The notes beneath the pieces are model-generated. The model saw only the letters and a program-made list of their open reading frames with translations, made no database searches and was not told the DNA's origin. From Lishizhenia tianjinensis (GTDB lineage Bacteria; Bacteroidota; Bacteroidia; Flavobacteriales_D; Crocinitomicaceae), in the NCBI GenBank assembly GCA_943330745.2, contig CALQIX020000020.1, positions 1 to 64,000 on the forward strand: 64,000 bases of DNA, given 5' to 3'. Within the stretch, counting starts at the first letter, position 1. Each line of letters opens with the position of its first letter. Positions 53,360-63,415 of the stretch are shown one piece after another. The position numbers and the translations under genes are program-made.

Positions 53360-56146
53360 GTGAGTAAAGATAAATTTATTGAAATAAAAGGAGCGAGGGT
53401 ACACAATTTAAAAAATATTGATGTTCTCATTCCGCATCGTAAAATCACCGTAATTACTGGTCTTTCTGGATCAGGAAAATCGTCACTTGCCTTTGATACA
53501 CTATATGCTGAAGGACAAAGACGTTACATCGAAAGCCTGTCTTCTTATGCGAGGCAGTTTTTGGGAAAATTAGACAAGCCAGAAACGGATTATATCAAAG
53601 GAATTGCACCAGCGGTTGCGATACAACAAAAAGTGATTACCAGTAATCCAAGGTCAACTGTTGGAACAAGCACTGAGATTTATGATTATCTAAAATTACT
53701 TTTCGCTCGGATTGGAAAAACATATTCTCCTATTTCAGGAAACGAAGTAGTGAAACACTCAATTTCAGATGTTGTAGATTTTTTGAGGACATTGGAAACA
53801 GAAGAGCGTGCAGTAATAATATGCCCAGTATCAAATTGGAGAAAATTCGGTGTAATTAAACAATTAGAAGTTTTATTACAACAAGGATTTCAACGTATTC
53901 TACATGCCAATAAATTAGTTGAAATAAACGATTTTATCGATACGAATCCTGAAGATTTAGACACTGTTTTTTTAGTGATTGACCGAATTCGCATACAATT
54001 TGAGGAAGAAGGAAATGAAGCACGTTATGCAGACTCCATACAAATTGCCTATGCAGAAGGAGCTGGAGATTGCGGCATATTTAGACTTTTAGATGAAACT
54101 ACAACTTGGTTCAATAATCGGTTCGAGCTGGATTCAATTGAATTTCAAGAGCCTAATGAACATTTTTTCACATTCAACAATCCCTTTGGGGCGTGTAAAT
54201 CTTGTGAGGGATTTGGTCAAGTACTTGGAATTGATCCAGATTTGGTGATACCTAATACTAATTTAAGTATTTATGAAGGGGCGATTGCACCTTGGAAAGG
54301 AGATTCAATGGGTGAATACCTGAATAAGTTAATTTTCAATGCCAAAAAATTCGATTTCCCCATTCACAGACCGATTGTCCAACTAACACCTGAACAATAT
54401 GACTTATTGTGGAAAGGGAACACACACTTCATCGGGCTCAATGAATTTTTCAAGTTTGTTGAAAGTCAGACATATAAAATACAATACCGAGTTATGTTAT
54501 CCCGATATCGAGGTAAGACAGACTGTCCTGACTGCCTTGGGACCCGCCTTCGAAAGGACGCAAACTATGTGAAAATTAATGGTAAATCAATTACCGATAT
54601 CGTATTCATGCCTTTAACAGATTGTCTTCATTTTTTTAGTTCTATCGAGTTATCTACACATGACACATCTGTATCAAAACGTATTTTACCCGAAATTAGT
54701 AGCAGATTAAGAGTGCTAATTGATGTTGGCTTAGGTTACTTGACGTTGAATAGAAAATCAAATTCATTATCTGGTGGAGAATCACAACGCATAAATTTAG
54801 CCACATCATTGGGTAGTAGCTTGGTAGGAGCAATTTATGTATTGGATGAACCCTCCATTGGACTACATCCAAGAGATACGGAAAAGTTAATTTCAGTCCT
54901 TAGGAAACTTCGAGATGTTGGAAATACAGTCATCATTGTAGAACATGAAGAGGAGATAATGAAAGCTGCCGATCAGCTCATTGACATTGGTCCAATGGCA
55001 GGGAAATATGGCGGCGAGGTAGTTTATCAAGGTGTTTTTACTGATTTATCGTCAGCAAATAATAGTCTGACAGCTGATTATTTAACAGAAAAAATTGTTA
55101 TTCCAATTCCTATTAAACGCAGGAAATCAACGAATAAAATCAGTATAACAGGAGCACAACAGCATGATTTAAAGAATTTTGATTTAGAAATTCCACTTCA
55201 CAATTTAGTTTGTATTACCGGTGTTTCAGGAAGTGGGAAATCTACGTTAATCCGGCAAATTGTATATCCAGCCATAAAAAGGGAACTTGGACTTTCTGGG
55301 GAATCATTAGGTAAATTCACCGGCATTTCTGGTGATTTAAAATTGATAAAACACATTGAATTCGTTGACCAAAATCCAATTGGCAAATCATCAAGGAGTA
55401 ATCCGATAACATATGTAAAAGCATTTGATGATATCCGTGAATTATTTTCTCGGCAACCGTTAGCAAAAATCCGTGGATACAAGCCTGGATTTTTTAGTTT
55501 CAATGTAGAGGGAGGAAGATGTGAAATGTGTGAAGGTGAAGGGTCTATTACGGTTAGTATGCAATTTATGGCAGATGTTCATTTACCCTGTGAAACCTGT
55601 GATGGCAAGCGATTTAAATCTGAAACACTAGAAATTCAATATAGGAATACGTCTATTTCAGACATCTTGGAAATGAGTATTGAAGAGGCATTGGCATTTT
55701 TTAAAGATGGATCAGATAAATTGGAAGTAAAAATTGTAGAGAAAATTCAGCCGCTTGTGGATGTTGGACTCGGATATTTAACGGTTGGACAATCATCAAG
55801 CACGATGAGTGGAGGCGAAGCACAACGCATCAAACTGGCTTCATTTTTAAGTAAAGGAAAAGATCAACCCTCTACCCTATTCATTTTTGATGAACCAACA
55901 ACTGGATTACATTTTCATGATATTGCAAAGTTATTAATCGCATTCAATGCATTAATCAACAAAGGACATAGTATAATTGTGATTGAGCATAATATGGAAG
56001 TAATCAAATGTGCTGATCGTATTATCGATTTAGGTCCGGAGGGAGGTAAGAATGGAGGATACATTTTATTCAACGGAACACCAGAAGAATTCGTTAAAAT
56101 GGAAGGGAATTCAACAGCAAAATACTTACGCGAAAAATTGCATTAA
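53360..56146 (+). CDS. uvrA: excinuclease ABC subunit UvrA
   Basis: A 928-residue DNA damage sensor of nucleotide excision repair. The first ATPase has GLSGSGKSS (34-42) and LSGGESQRINLA with the Walker B VLDEPSIGLHP. The second has GVSGSGKSTL, MSGGEAQRIKLA and IFDEPTTGLH. Zinc-binding CKSCEGFG, CPDCLGTR, CEMCEGEG and CETCDGKR pairs are present. The start is GTG; the conserved IEIKGARVHNLKNI begins at residue 7. Its stop is adjacent to that of the convergent gene. Confidence 0.97.
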   Translation: MSKDKFIEIKGARVHNLKNIDVLIPHRKITVITGLSGSGKSSLAFDTLYAEGQRRYIESLSSYARQFLGKLDKPETDYIKGIAPAVAIQQKVITSNPRSTVGTSTEIYDYLKLLFARIGKTYSPISGNEVVKHSISDVVDFLRTLETEERAVIICPVSNWRKFGVIKQLEVLLQQGFQRILHANKLVEINDFIDTNPEDLDTVFLVIDRIRIQFEEEGNEARYADSIQIAYAEGAGDCGIFRLLDETTTWFNNRFELDSIEFQEPNEHFFTFNNPFGACKSCEGFGQVLGIDPDLVIPNTNLSIYEGAIAPWKGDSMGEYLNKLIFNAKKFDFPIHRPIVQLTPEQYDLLWKGNTHFIGLNEFFKFVESQTYKIQYRVMLSRYRGKTDCPDCLGTRLRKDANYVKINGKSITDIVFMPLTDCLHFFSSIELSTHDTSVSKRILPEISSRLRVLIDVGLGYLTLNRKSNSLSGGESQRINLATSLGSSLVGAIYVLDEPSIGLHPRDTEKLISVLRKLRDVGNTVIIVEHEEEIMKAADQLIDIGPMAGKYGGEVVYQGVFTDLSSANNSLTADYLTEKIVIPIPIKRRKSTNKISITGAQQHDLKNFDLEIPLHNLVCITGVSGSGKSTLIRQIVYPAIKRELGLSGESLGKFTGISGDLKLIKHIEFVDQNPIGKSSRSNPITYVKAFDDIRELFSRQPLAKIRGYKPGFFSFNVEGGRCEMCEGEGSITVSMQFMADVHLPCETCDGKRFKSETLEIQYRNTSISDILEMSIEEALAFFKDGSDKLEVKIVEKIQPLVDVGLGYLTVGQSSSTMSGGEAQRIKLASFLSKGKDQPSTLFIFDEPTTGLHFHDIAKLLIAFNALINKGHSIIVIEHNMEVIKCADRIIDLGPEGGKNGGYILFNGTPEEFVKMEGNSTAKYLREKLH

Positions 56147-56797
56147 TTAAAAAAGGTAGTTTTCTGTTTCGAGCATTTTTTTTATCTCTATATTCATTGA
56201 ATCTTTAAATTCTGTCTTCACTTTTCTGTCATCAATATCTTCGCAAGATTTAAATTGATATTGGCTTCCGTTCCAAGAAAAAAGACAATTATAATGGTAT
56301 AATGTATTTTTAAACCGATTACCAAATCGAATAATTAGATCATCAAACTTTGAATTGGATTTTTTACGTTCGATCAAATTACCATTAAAGCCATTAACCA
56401 ATACAAGAACTCCTTTTTCTCTCTTAAATATTTTAATTTTTCTAGTTTCAGACCCTCGGACTGTAGCCTTAATTAATAGGATAAAGCTATTTTTTAGGGT
56501 GGTCCTATTCTCTAATGGAAAAAAACGGAAAAACCTTGGCGAACATGCCGGCTTTAAGGGGTCTTTATCATCCACTGCTGCTGAATCACATTCTTTCAAC
56601 TCTTGAAGTAAATCAACTTCTTCGCCATATGTAAATTTATTCTGATTAAATTCAGTTGAAATTTTACCATATTCTAAATCCTTGGAAGTTGCGTTACTTG
56701 AGCCTTCCTCTTCATCATCAGACTTATTCATTATGGAATAACCCAATAATATCAACCCAAAAATCAAAATTACTATTCCAAAAATTCTACTTTTCAT
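56147..56797 (-). CDS. hypothetical membrane-anchored protein
   Basis: A 216-residue protein. A single N-terminal membrane segment (IFGIVILIFGLILLGYSIM) is followed by an acidic DDEEEG stretch. The soluble domain contains ECDSAAVDDKD, KPACSPRFFRFFPLEN and YNCLFSWNGSQYQFKSCED; the Cys may pair outside the cytoplasm. No family is recognised. It ends exactly at the uvrA stop on the opposite strand. Confidence 0.6.
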   Translation of the reverse strand: MKSRIFGIVILIFGLILLGYSIMNKSDDEEEGSSNATSKDLEYGKISTEFNQNKFTYGEEVDLLQELKECDSAAVDDKDPLKPACSPRFFRFFPLENRTTLKNSFILLIKATVRGSETRKIKIFKREKGVLVLVNGFNGNLIERKKSNSKFDDLIIRFGNRFKNTLYHYNCLFSWNGSQYQFKSCEDIDDRKVKTEFKDSMNIEIKKMLETENYLF

Positions 56798-56832
56798 GCT
56801 TATTTAAACTTATTTCAGAAAATAAAGTTACA

Positions 56833-57690
56833 TCAAAAAACAAGACTTGAAGCAGTGATTGCGTTTTGAAATTTGATGAAATCAACCCCAGTATAAATTT
56901 TATTTTGATTACAAAATTCAATTAGTTTTTCAGTAGGCATATTCCCAGTTAAATCATCCTTTGCCATAGGACAACCGCCAAAACCCCGAATTGCTCCGTC
57001 AAATCTCCTGCAACCGGCAGAGAAAGCTGCTTCTATTATATTCATTGCATTTTCCGGACGAACATGCATGTGAGCACCAAATTCAATGTGTGGTAAATTA
57101 GGAATTAAGGTTTGAAACAAAAATTCAATGTCTGTAATTTTTGCTGAGCCAATTGTATCTGATAATGCTAAAATTTGGATATCAAACAATTTATATAACC
57201 TTTCCGCCCAGTTCAAAACCAAATCAGGACTCCATTTTTCTCCATATGGATTCCCAAAACCCATAGAGATATAAAGCACCAATTTTTTATTTGAGCGGAT
57301 CACTTTTGTTTGAATGGCTTCAACCCGTTTCAAGGTTTCCTCAATACTAGAATTTGTATTCCTTTTTTGAAACTCTTCCGAAATTGAAAAGGGAAAGCCC
57401 AAATAGTTAATTTCATCAAAGGCACACGCGTCGTTTGCTCCTCGCTCATTTGCTACAATTGCTAACAATTTGGTGTTTGTTTCCAGATTTAATTTGGACA
57501 ACACCTCAGCTGTATCTCTCATTTGAGGAATCGCATTCGGTGAAACAAAACTCCCAAAATCTATCGTATCGAACCCACAATCAATTAACTGATTGATGTA
57601 GTTTATTTTATGCTGTGTAGGAATAAACTCATGAATTCCTTGCATTGCGTCTCTTGGACATTCAGTGATTTTTATTTTTTTTTCAAGCAT
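56833..57690 (-). CDS. hydroxymethylglutaryl-CoA lyase-like enzyme
   Basis: A 285-residue TIM-barrel lyase. [11 protein letters not shown] holds the catalytic Arg/Asp, [14 protein letters not shown] the substrate loop, and HMHVRP the metal His residues. [19 protein letters not shown] contains the active Cys of HMG-CoA lyases. The likely reaction is cleavage of HMG-CoA to acetoacetate and acetyl-CoA in leucine breakdown. It overlaps pyrD by 8 bp, so it is translated after it, with no metabolic link obvious. Confidence 0.88.
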   Translation of the reverse strand: MLEKKIKITECPRDAMQGIHEFIPTQHKINYINQLIDCGFDTIDFGSFVSPNAIPQMRDTAEVLSKLNLETNTKLLAIVANERGANDACAFDEINYLGFPFSISEEFQKRNTNSSIEETLKRVEAIQTKVIRSNKKLVLYISMGFGNPYGEKWSPDLVLNWAERLYKLFDIQILALSDTIGSAKITDIEFLFQTLIPNLPHIEFGAHMHVRPENAMNIIEAAFSAGCRRFDGAIRGFGGCPMAKDDLTGNMPTEKLIEFCNQNKIYTGVDFIKFQNAITASSLVF

Positions 57691-58717
57691 TCCGTTTAAT
57701 TATAGCCTGATTAATTTCTTTTATTAAACTTGGTCCTTCGTATATAAATCCAGTGTAAAGTTGTATTAACGAAGCTCCTGCTTCAAGTTTTTCAATTGCA
57801 TCTTTTGCACAGTGAATTCCACCAACTCCAATGATTGGAATTCGACCATTTGATTTTGTATGAATGTATCGAATAACTTCTGTTGATCTTGATTTTAATG
57901 GTTTCCCAGACAATCCACCAGCACCAATTTTTTGTAATTCATTGTCCGAAGCCATTAATCCAGAACGATCTATTGTTGTATTGGTCGCCACAATTCCTGC
58001 TAATTTACATGTTTCTACTACCTCAATAACATCATCCAATTGTTGATTTGTTAAGTCTGGTGCAATTTTCAATAAAATTGGTTTTGGATTTTCTTTTAAT
58101 TGATTTTCCTCTTGTAATCCCAGCAATAATTTAGTTAATGGACCTTTTTCTTGAAGTTCTCTTAAATTCGGCGTATTCGGTGAAGAGACATTGACTACAA
58201 AATAATCAACAAAGGGATAAAGAGAATTAAAACAAATCACATAATCTGATTCAGCATTTTCATTGGATGTAATTTTATTTTTACCAATATTTCCTCCAAT
58301 TATTATGTCTGTTTTGCGGATTTTTAGGTGTTGTATTACTTCTTCTATTCCACCGTTATTAAAACCCATTCGATTAATAATTGCATTATCTGATTTCAAT
58401 CGAAATAAACGAGGCTTTGGATTTCCATCTTGCGCCAATGGTGTAACGGTACCTATTTCTATAAATCCAAATCCAAGATTCGAAAAATCATTGTAATAAG
58501 CAGCATTTTTATCAAACCCAGCTGCTAAACCCACTGGATTATTGAAATTTAAACCAAAAACATTTGTTTTTAAGGAACTTTCATTTACCGAAAAAAACGA
58601 ACGAAATAATTGTTTTAAGCCAGGAACTTTTAGAAAAAAATGCAATAAATCAGCCGCAATATAATGAGCCCTTTCAGGTGAAAATAGAAATAAAAAGTGA
58701 CGAATTAATTTATACAA
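57683..58717 (-). CDS. pyrD: dihydroorotate dehydrogenase (quinone), class 2
   Basis: A 344-residue membrane-associated flavoprotein that oxidises dihydroorotate to orotate with quinone in pyrimidine synthesis. The N-terminal amphipathic helix ([16 protein letters not shown]) is the membrane tether of class 2. [49 protein letters not shown] (catalytic Ser), IKIAPD-like LLKIAPDL and GVGGI are present. The start is TTG; no ATG lies in frame before the conserved N-terminus. The gene overlaps the lyase gene by 8 bp. Confidence 0.95.
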   Translation of the reverse strand: MYKLIRHFLFLFSPERAHYIAADLLHFFLKVPGLKQLFRSFFSVNESSLKTNVFGLNFNNPVGLAAGFDKNAAYYNDFSNLGFGFIEIGTVTPLAQDGNPKPRLFRLKSDNAIINRMGFNNGGIEEVIQHLKIRKTDIIIGGNIGKNKITSNENAESDYVICFNSLYPFVDYFVVNVSSPNTPNLRELQEKGPLTKLLLGLQEENQLKENPKPILLKIAPDLTNQQLDDVIEVVETCKLAGIVATNTTIDRSGLMASDNELQKIGAGGLSGKPLKSRSTEVIRYIHTKSNGRIPIIGVGGIHCAKDAIEKLEAGASLIQLYTGFIYEGPSLIKEINQAIIKRNA

Positions 58718-58730
58718 GGAGCAACTAGTT

Positions 58731-59669
58731 CTATACTTTGTATCTACCTCTAGGTTTAATTCCGTTTTTAGATCGTTGGCGGCCGTAATCTTTAAAAGTA
58801 AGATTTCTGGTGATAATTAAATTCAAATGATAATAGGCATCTTTTTGTTTGGAATCTCCACGTTGATAACCAGGAGCAAAATAAGGGCTTCCTACTGCTG
58901 GATTTGAAAAATAGGCTGCCGCTTCAGTTGAAAATGATGCTGGGTCTGCATAGACAGTACTTACATCATCCATGTAGTCTGAAAAAGTTTTCACATATGC
59001 TATTTCAGCACCAACTCTCCAAACACGACCTACTCCGACTCTGAATCCGACACCCATTGGTAAAGTCATGGTAAATGGGGTATATGCTTTCGCTTGTCCT
59101 TCTGTTTTCATTGGACGTAAATTCATCCACGTTCCATCCTTGAATTGTGCTTGTGGATTAAAATAACATAAACCAAGTCCTCCGAAAATATAATACTGCT
59201 CGTTTCTATTAGTTTTATGTTTTTTACCCGGTAAATTAAAACGGGAACCAAAACGTTCCGTGGCATAAAAAATAAATTCTAGTCGCTGTTGGATTTCAAT
59301 ATTCATTGATCGAAAATGTAAATCACGTGCGTTTCTAACTGGTTCTTGGCTATATTTATCATCACCCTTTAAATTAAAAACACACAAGCTCGTTGTAGTT
59401 GCAAAATACGGATGAAAACGTTGTCTATAACCCAACCATCCTGCATAGCCTGTTGAAGGCCAATCAATATCTTTTAAACTATAATCTTTACCTACCGTAT
59501 AAGAGCCCCCTAAATCACCATTAAATTGGGTTGCGCCAAAACCAATTTGCAATTCTTTTTTATTCAAAGACCAATTGCTTTGAGAATTGAAATTTGTATG
59601 CTGGGCAATCGCACTGGATGCCAAAACAGATATGAAAACAATTGAAAAAACACCTATTTTATTCTTCAT
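58731..59669 (-). CDS. DUF6089 outer-membrane beta-barrel protein
   Basis: A 312-residue protein with a signal peptide ending near [27 protein letters not shown] is the mature N-terminal signature of DUF6089. Barrel strands with basic loops ([29 protein letters not shown]) follow, and the protein ends in a strand and Arg-rich tail (NGIKPRGRY). Its function is unknown in the family. It lies 13 bp before pyrD on the same strand. Confidence 0.85.
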   Translation of the reverse strand: MKNKIGVFSIVFISVLASSAIAQHTNFNSQSNWSLNKKELQIGFGATQFNGDLGGSYTVGKDYSLKDIDWPSTGYAGWLGYRQRFHPYFATTTSLCVFNLKGDDKYSQEPVRNARDLHFRSMNIEIQQRLEFIFYATERFGSRFNLPGKKHKTNRNEQYYIFGGLGLCYFNPQAQFKDGTWMNLRPMKTEGQAKAYTPFTMTLPMGVGFRVGVGRVWRVGAEIAYVKTFSDYMDDVSTVYADPASFSTEAAAYFSNPAVGSPYFAPGYQRGDSKQKDAYYHLNLIITRNLTFKDYGRQRSKNGIKPRGRYKV

Positions 59670-59784
59670 GAGTATTCAATTTAGTTGAAACGTCACGAAG
59701 TTAGAATAAATAAGCTAAAAAAACTAAGGAAATGGTAAAAAAAACATCAAATCAGACTGTTAGAAAAAATAATAACCATTTTTT

Positions 59785-59961
59785 TTACAAATAAATTAAT
59801 AACAATGTGGCAAAGCCTACAATTCCATAAAACCAAGGTTTTACTACAATTGCAGGCTTCAGCTTGTAAAAATCTCTGAGTACTTTGTTAAAATTTTGTT
59901 TTGAGTTAATCTCCGTTTTTGATGGAACGTGTCCATTTACAATAATTTTAATCTTTTGCAT
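59785..59961 (-). CDS. 58-aa single-pass membrane protein co-transcribed with the sigma factor
   Basis: A short frame begins with an ATG 1 nt after the sigma-factor stop. The product opens MQKIKIIVNGHVPSKTEIN, then a basic helix (FNKVLRDFYKLKPAIVVK), and ends in a membrane helix (WFYGIVGFATLLLIYL). The cytoplasmic N-terminus and membrane anchor would suit a regulator that holds the ECF sigma factor at the membrane, but it has no recognisable anti-sigma domain. I recall similar small ORFs beside sigma genes in related bacteria. The spacing is the strongest evidence. Confidence 0.65.
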   Translation of the reverse strand: MQKIKIIVNGHVPSKTEINSKQNFNKVLRDFYKLKPAIVVKPWFYGIVGFATLLLIYL

Positions 59962-59962
59962 A

Positions 59963-60532
59963 TCACTCGATTTTAGTAAAAATTTGTTTCAATTTATTCA
60001 AAGCTCTAAAAGTTTTAACTTTCGCATTATTTTCAGTCATATCAGTTAATTCTCCAATTTCTCGAAAAGATCTTTTTTCAAAAAAACGCATTTCAATCAA
60101 CTCCAAATGATTTGCTTTAAGACGCGTTAATGCTTCTAAAAGTTTCTTTCTGTTGATTTCTGAATCGTCTTCTAGAAATTCATCCATCATGTAACCGATA
60201 ATAACTTTATCTAATCGTACCGTTCTTTCTCCTTTTTTATCGCGAAAAGATTGATTTAGCTCACTTTTGGCAATACGAAACAACCAAGAAGAAAAAGGCA
60301 ATCCTCTAAACTCATAACGATGTAAATTTGAAAGTGCTTTAACAAAAACCATTGAAGTGATATCATGAACAGATTCAATATCATCCATTCGTTTGTAAAT
60401 GTATCTAAATATAGGTTCATAATATTTGCGATACAATGGTCCAAATTTCTCAGGATTTTGCTTTGCTTTTTCGATCTGAATTCTCTCTTCTTCCAGAAGA
60501 AAGTTATTCATGTGATAACTTGGGTTTAACAT
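59963..60532 (-). CDS. ECF-type RNA polymerase sigma factor
   Basis: A 189-residue sigma-70 family protein. Region 2 runs from about 30 to 95 (FGPLYRKYYEPIFRYIYKR, DITSMVFVKAL, GLPFSSWLFRIAKSE). Region 4 runs from about 130 to 185 (LEALTRLKANHLELIEMRFFEKRSFREIG, NAKVKTFRALNKL). It recruits RNA polymerase to a specific promoter set, which is not identifiable here. The stop is 1 nt from the start of a 58-aa membrane protein. A second Met at residue 8 could be the true start. Confidence 0.92.
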   Translation of the reverse strand: MLNPSYHMNNFLLEEERIQIEKAKQNPEKFGPLYRKYYEPIFRYIYKRMDDIESVHDITSMVFVKALSNLHRYEFRGLPFSSWLFRIAKSELNQSFRDKKGERTVRLDKVIIGYMMDEFLEDDSEINRKKLLEALTRLKANHLELIEMRFFEKRSFREIGELTDMTENNAKVKTFRALNKLKQIFTKIE

Positions 60533-60634
60533 AATTAAGGTTTTTTTTGGTTTAGTACCTCCCGCTTGCAGACCGGAGATAAATTAAGTAACGCGAAAGC
60601 ATAGAATAAATAACACTTATTATTAAAAAAAAAT

Positions 60635-60642
60635 TAATTTTG
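60635..60642 (+). promoter_or_regulatory. -7 promoter element for the ZIP transporter gene
   Basis: TAATTTTG is an exact TAnnTTTG match 60 nt before the ATG at 60703. A TTG -33 element is not seen, so the call is modest. Confidence 0.33.
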
Positions 60643-60702
60643 TTTGAAATGCTTAATTTTAAAAGGTTATAGGATTTAAACTAATTTCACAAAAGGCCTA
60701 AA

Positions 60703-61527
60703 ATGAAGAGTATCGAGCAATTTTTCACATCAATTGATCCTGTTTTAGCAGCCTTGATAGCAACTACTTTCACTTGGTTAGTCACTGCATGTGGTGCAGC
60801 TCTCGTGTTTTTCTTTAAAACTATACATCGCGGAATACTTGACGCCATGCTTGGATTCACTGGAGGAGTAATGGTTGCTGCCAGTTTTTGGTCCCTTCTA
60901 AACCCAGCCATTGAGTTATCTGAAAAACAATTTCCAAGCATGCCATGGATGCCTGCAGCTGTTGGATTTCTTACCGGAGCATTGTTTCTGTTTTTTCTTG
61001 ATAAGAAACTTCCACATTTACACCTAAATTTCAAGGAAGACGAAACAGAAGGTGTTAAAACCCAATTGCACAAAACAACCTTGTTAGTTCTTGCTATCAC
61101 ACTTCACAATATTCCCGAAGGACTGGCTGTTGGGGTTTTATTTGGTGCAGCTGCACAAGGTATTGATGGGGCAACTTTTTCAGCGGCAATTGCACTAACT
61201 ATTGGTATTGGTATTCAAAACTTTCCGGAAGGATTTGCTGTTGCTATGCCATTAAGAAGAGCTGGAGCTACCAGATTTAAAAGTTTTTGGTATGGTCAAT
61301 TATCGGCTATTGTAGAGCCTATAGCTGGCGTAATTGGCGCATTAGCAGTAGTTTATATTCAACCAATTCTGCCATTTGCACTTGCTTTCGCTGCAGGGGC
61401 AATGATTTTCGTTGTTGTTGAGGAGGTTATTCCCGAGACGCAGCGCGACAAATACACGGACCTCGCCGTATTGGGCTTTATCGGTGGATTTGTCGTAATG
61501 ATGATTCTTGACGTTGCTTTAGGATAG
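60703..61527 (+). CDS. ZIP family divalent metal transporter
   Basis: A 274-residue protein with about eight membrane segments. The metal-binding HNIPEGLAVGVLFG lies in TM4 and NFPEGFAVAMPL in TM5. VEPIAGVIGALAV and EEVIPE lie in later helices. ZIP proteins bring zinc or other divalent metals into the cytoplasm. It is a single gene with a terminal TM (FIGGFVVMMILDVAL). The stop is next to that of the convergent pcm. Confidence 0.92.
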   Translation: MKSIEQFFTSIDPVLAALIATTFTWLVTACGAALVFFFKTIHRGILDAMLGFTGGVMVAASFWSLLNPAIELSEKQFPSMPWMPAAVGFLTGALFLFFLDKKLPHLHLNFKEDETEGVKTQLHKTTLLVLAITLHNIPEGLAVGVLFGAAAQGIDGATFSAAIALTIGIGIQNFPEGFAVAMPLRRAGATRFKSFWYGQLSAIVEPIAGVIGALAVVYIQPILPFALAFAAGAMIFVVVEEVIPETQRDKYTDLAVLGFIGGFVVMMILDVALG

Positions 61528-61528
61528 T

Positions 61529-62173
61529 TTATTTTGTTGTGTTTTGTAACATTGGAACGAATCTAAACGTTCCGAATTCTTCAATTGAGATTTCATTTTC
61601 TGAAACTTTTGTAACTCTCTGCATCAATTGACTTTCCCCCTCGCCAACTGGAACAACCATTTTTCCACCAATTTTCATTTGTTGAATCAACATTTTTGGG
61701 ATTTCTGGTGCCCCGCACGTTATTAACACTTTATCAAATGGTTGATACATATCAAGTCCCTTGTAACCATCTCCGTAAAATTGTTTCGGATGAAAACCAA
61801 ATTGATTAATAATTTCTTTGGAACTTAAATACAGCTCTTTTTGCCTTTCCACTGTGAACACACGTAGCCCGAGCTCACACAAAATACAAGTTTGAAACCC
61901 CGAACCTGTGCCAATTTCCAATACTTTTTCACCTTTTTCAAGTTCCAACAATTGCGTTTGAAATGCCACTGTGTAGGGATGTGAAATTGTTTGACCTGCT
62001 CCAATTTGAAAAGCAATATTCGTATATGCTTTTTCTAAAAATGCAAGATCTAAAAAGAAATGACGAGGTATTGCATTAAAGGCGGATAAAATACGTTCGT
62101 CAAAAATACCCATTTGACGTAATTCATCAATCAACTTCTTCCGTAATCCTTTATGTCTATGATTATCTTGCAT
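61529..62173 (-). CDS. pcm: protein-L-isoaspartate O-methyltransferase
   Basis: A 214-residue SAM-dependent repair enzyme that methylates isoaspartyl residues in aged proteins. AFLEKAYTNIAFQIGAGQTISHPY is the Pcm substrate signature. VLEIGTGSGFQTCILCELG is the SAM-binding motif I, and VPVGEGESQLM is near the end. Length is normal. A TATTTTTG element ends 4 nt before the ATG, suggesting a leaderless transcript. Confidence 0.94.
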   Translation of the reverse strand: MQDNHRHKGLRKKLIDELRQMGIFDERILSAFNAIPRHFFLDLAFLEKAYTNIAFQIGAGQTISHPYTVAFQTQLLELEKGEKVLEIGTGSGFQTCILCELGLRVFTVERQKELYLSSKEIINQFGFHPKQFYGDGYKGLDMYQPFDKVLITCGAPEIPKMLIQQMKIGGKMVVPVGEGESQLMQRVTKVSENEISIEEFGTFRFVPMLQNTTK

Positions 62174-62177
62174 CTCA

Positions 62178-62185
62178 CAAAAATA
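62178..62185 (-). promoter_or_regulatory. -7 promoter element for pcm
   Basis: TATTTTTG on the minus strand matches TAnnTTTG and is followed by TGAG and then the ATG, a 4-nt gap identical to that of hemN and uvrA. Confidence 0.42.
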
Positions 62186-62315
62186 CAGACTCTAAGCTAG
62201 ATTAGAAAAGCGAATTATAAACAGTTTAATGTTGAAATTCTTTACAATTTTTATCCGCCAAGTTATTTATTACTCACCAGAGTGAGCCATTTTGCTATTG
62301 GGTAAATCTCTACTT

Positions 62316-63191
62316 TTATTCTAAAATCATTGGTACTTCCATTACCAATACTTGGGAAGACGTTGTTGCGGAATAATTCAATTCTTTAGTATCCCATACT
62401 CCTAGTGCATCCCTTTCTAACAATTCAATATCATCTATTCGAATGCTTCCATTCAATACGAATGAATATATACCATTACCTGCTTTTTTCAATGTATATT
62501 TCAATTCTTTTCCTGGTTCAATCTGCGCAATATGAAACCATGCGTCTTGATGAATCCACACACCAGCATCATTTGGATCAGGAGATAATATTTGTTGAAA
62601 TTGCCCCTGTCTTTCTTCCTTTACTAAGGTAAGCTGGTCATATCTTGGTTGAACATTTCTTTTATTTGGAAAAAGCCAGATCTGTAAAAACTTCACAGGA
62701 TTGTTTTTGCTATGATTAAATTCAGAATGTTGTATTCCTGTTCCTGCGCTCATCACTTGAATATCTCCATTCTTGATAATTACACTATTGCCCATACTAT
62801 CTTTATGTTCCAAATCTCCTTCCAATGGTATGCTAATGATTTCCATATTATCATGCGGATGCGTACCAAATCCCATTCCGGGAGCTACAAAATCATCATT
62901 CAGCACACGCAACACCCCAAAATGCATTCTTTCTGGATTATAATAATTTGCAAAACTGAATGTATGCTTGCTTTTTAGCCATCCGTGGTCGGCACTTCCG
63001 CGCGAGTTTGACTTATACAAAATTTTACTTTCCATAATTTTTGAATCTACTGGTGGTAAGTGATTGAAGCCTAGAATTTTCAAGTTATCAAGTTCAGAAA
63101 TATTGTTTTCGATTAACTTAGCAGCAACACCACTTGTTGCTAAAATTGCCGTCCCTAATAACCCTTTCTTCAAAAATTGTTTGCGGTCCAT
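62316..63191 (-). CDS. pirin-family protein with Tat-like signal
   Basis: A 291-residue cupin protein. The N-terminus MDRKQFLKKGLLGTAILATSGVAA resembles a Tat signal with RK in place of RR. The pirin N-terminal cupin has SADHGWLKSKHTFSFANYYNPERMHFG, GFGTHPHDNMEIIS (His metal ligands) and SAGTGIQHSEFN. A second cupin-like region lies about 185-285. Pirins have quercetinase or regulatory activities; a signal peptide is unusual for them but occurs in Bacteroidota. Confidence 0.86.
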   Translation of the reverse strand: MDRKQFLKKGLLGTAILATSGVAAKLIENNISELDNLKILGFNHLPPVDSKIMESKILYKSNSRGSADHGWLKSKHTFSFANYYNPERMHFGVLRVLNDDFVAPGMGFGTHPHDNMEIISIPLEGDLEHKDSMGNSVIIKNGDIQVMSAGTGIQHSEFNHSKNNPVKFLQIWLFPNKRNVQPRYDQLTLVKEERQGQFQQILSPDPNDAGVWIHQDAWFHIAQIEPGKELKYTLKKAGNGIYSFVLNGSIRIDDIELLERDALGVWDTKELNYSATTSSQVLVMEVPMILE

Positions 63192-63394
63192 ATTACTTAA
63201 TCTTGTGCAAGTTTAAAATAAATTTTGCTCTAAATCATTAACCTAAGTCAAGAAATTGCTTTTTATAAATCAACTCTAAATTAATCTTTTTCTGCCGTTT
63301 TAATTGAATCAAATATTCAACATTGGTGAACTCATAAATATTGTAATTTTACTAGTTTATTTTCTAATCAGAAAGTAGACACAAAATCTAATCC

Positions 63395-63402
63395 TATATT
63401 TG
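63395..63402 (+). promoter_or_regulatory. -7 promoter element for the PaaG-like gene
   Basis: TATATTTG is an exact TAnnTTTG match 13 nt before the ATG at 63416. Confidence 0.4.
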
Positions 63403-63415
63403 TAAAAAAGAGCAA

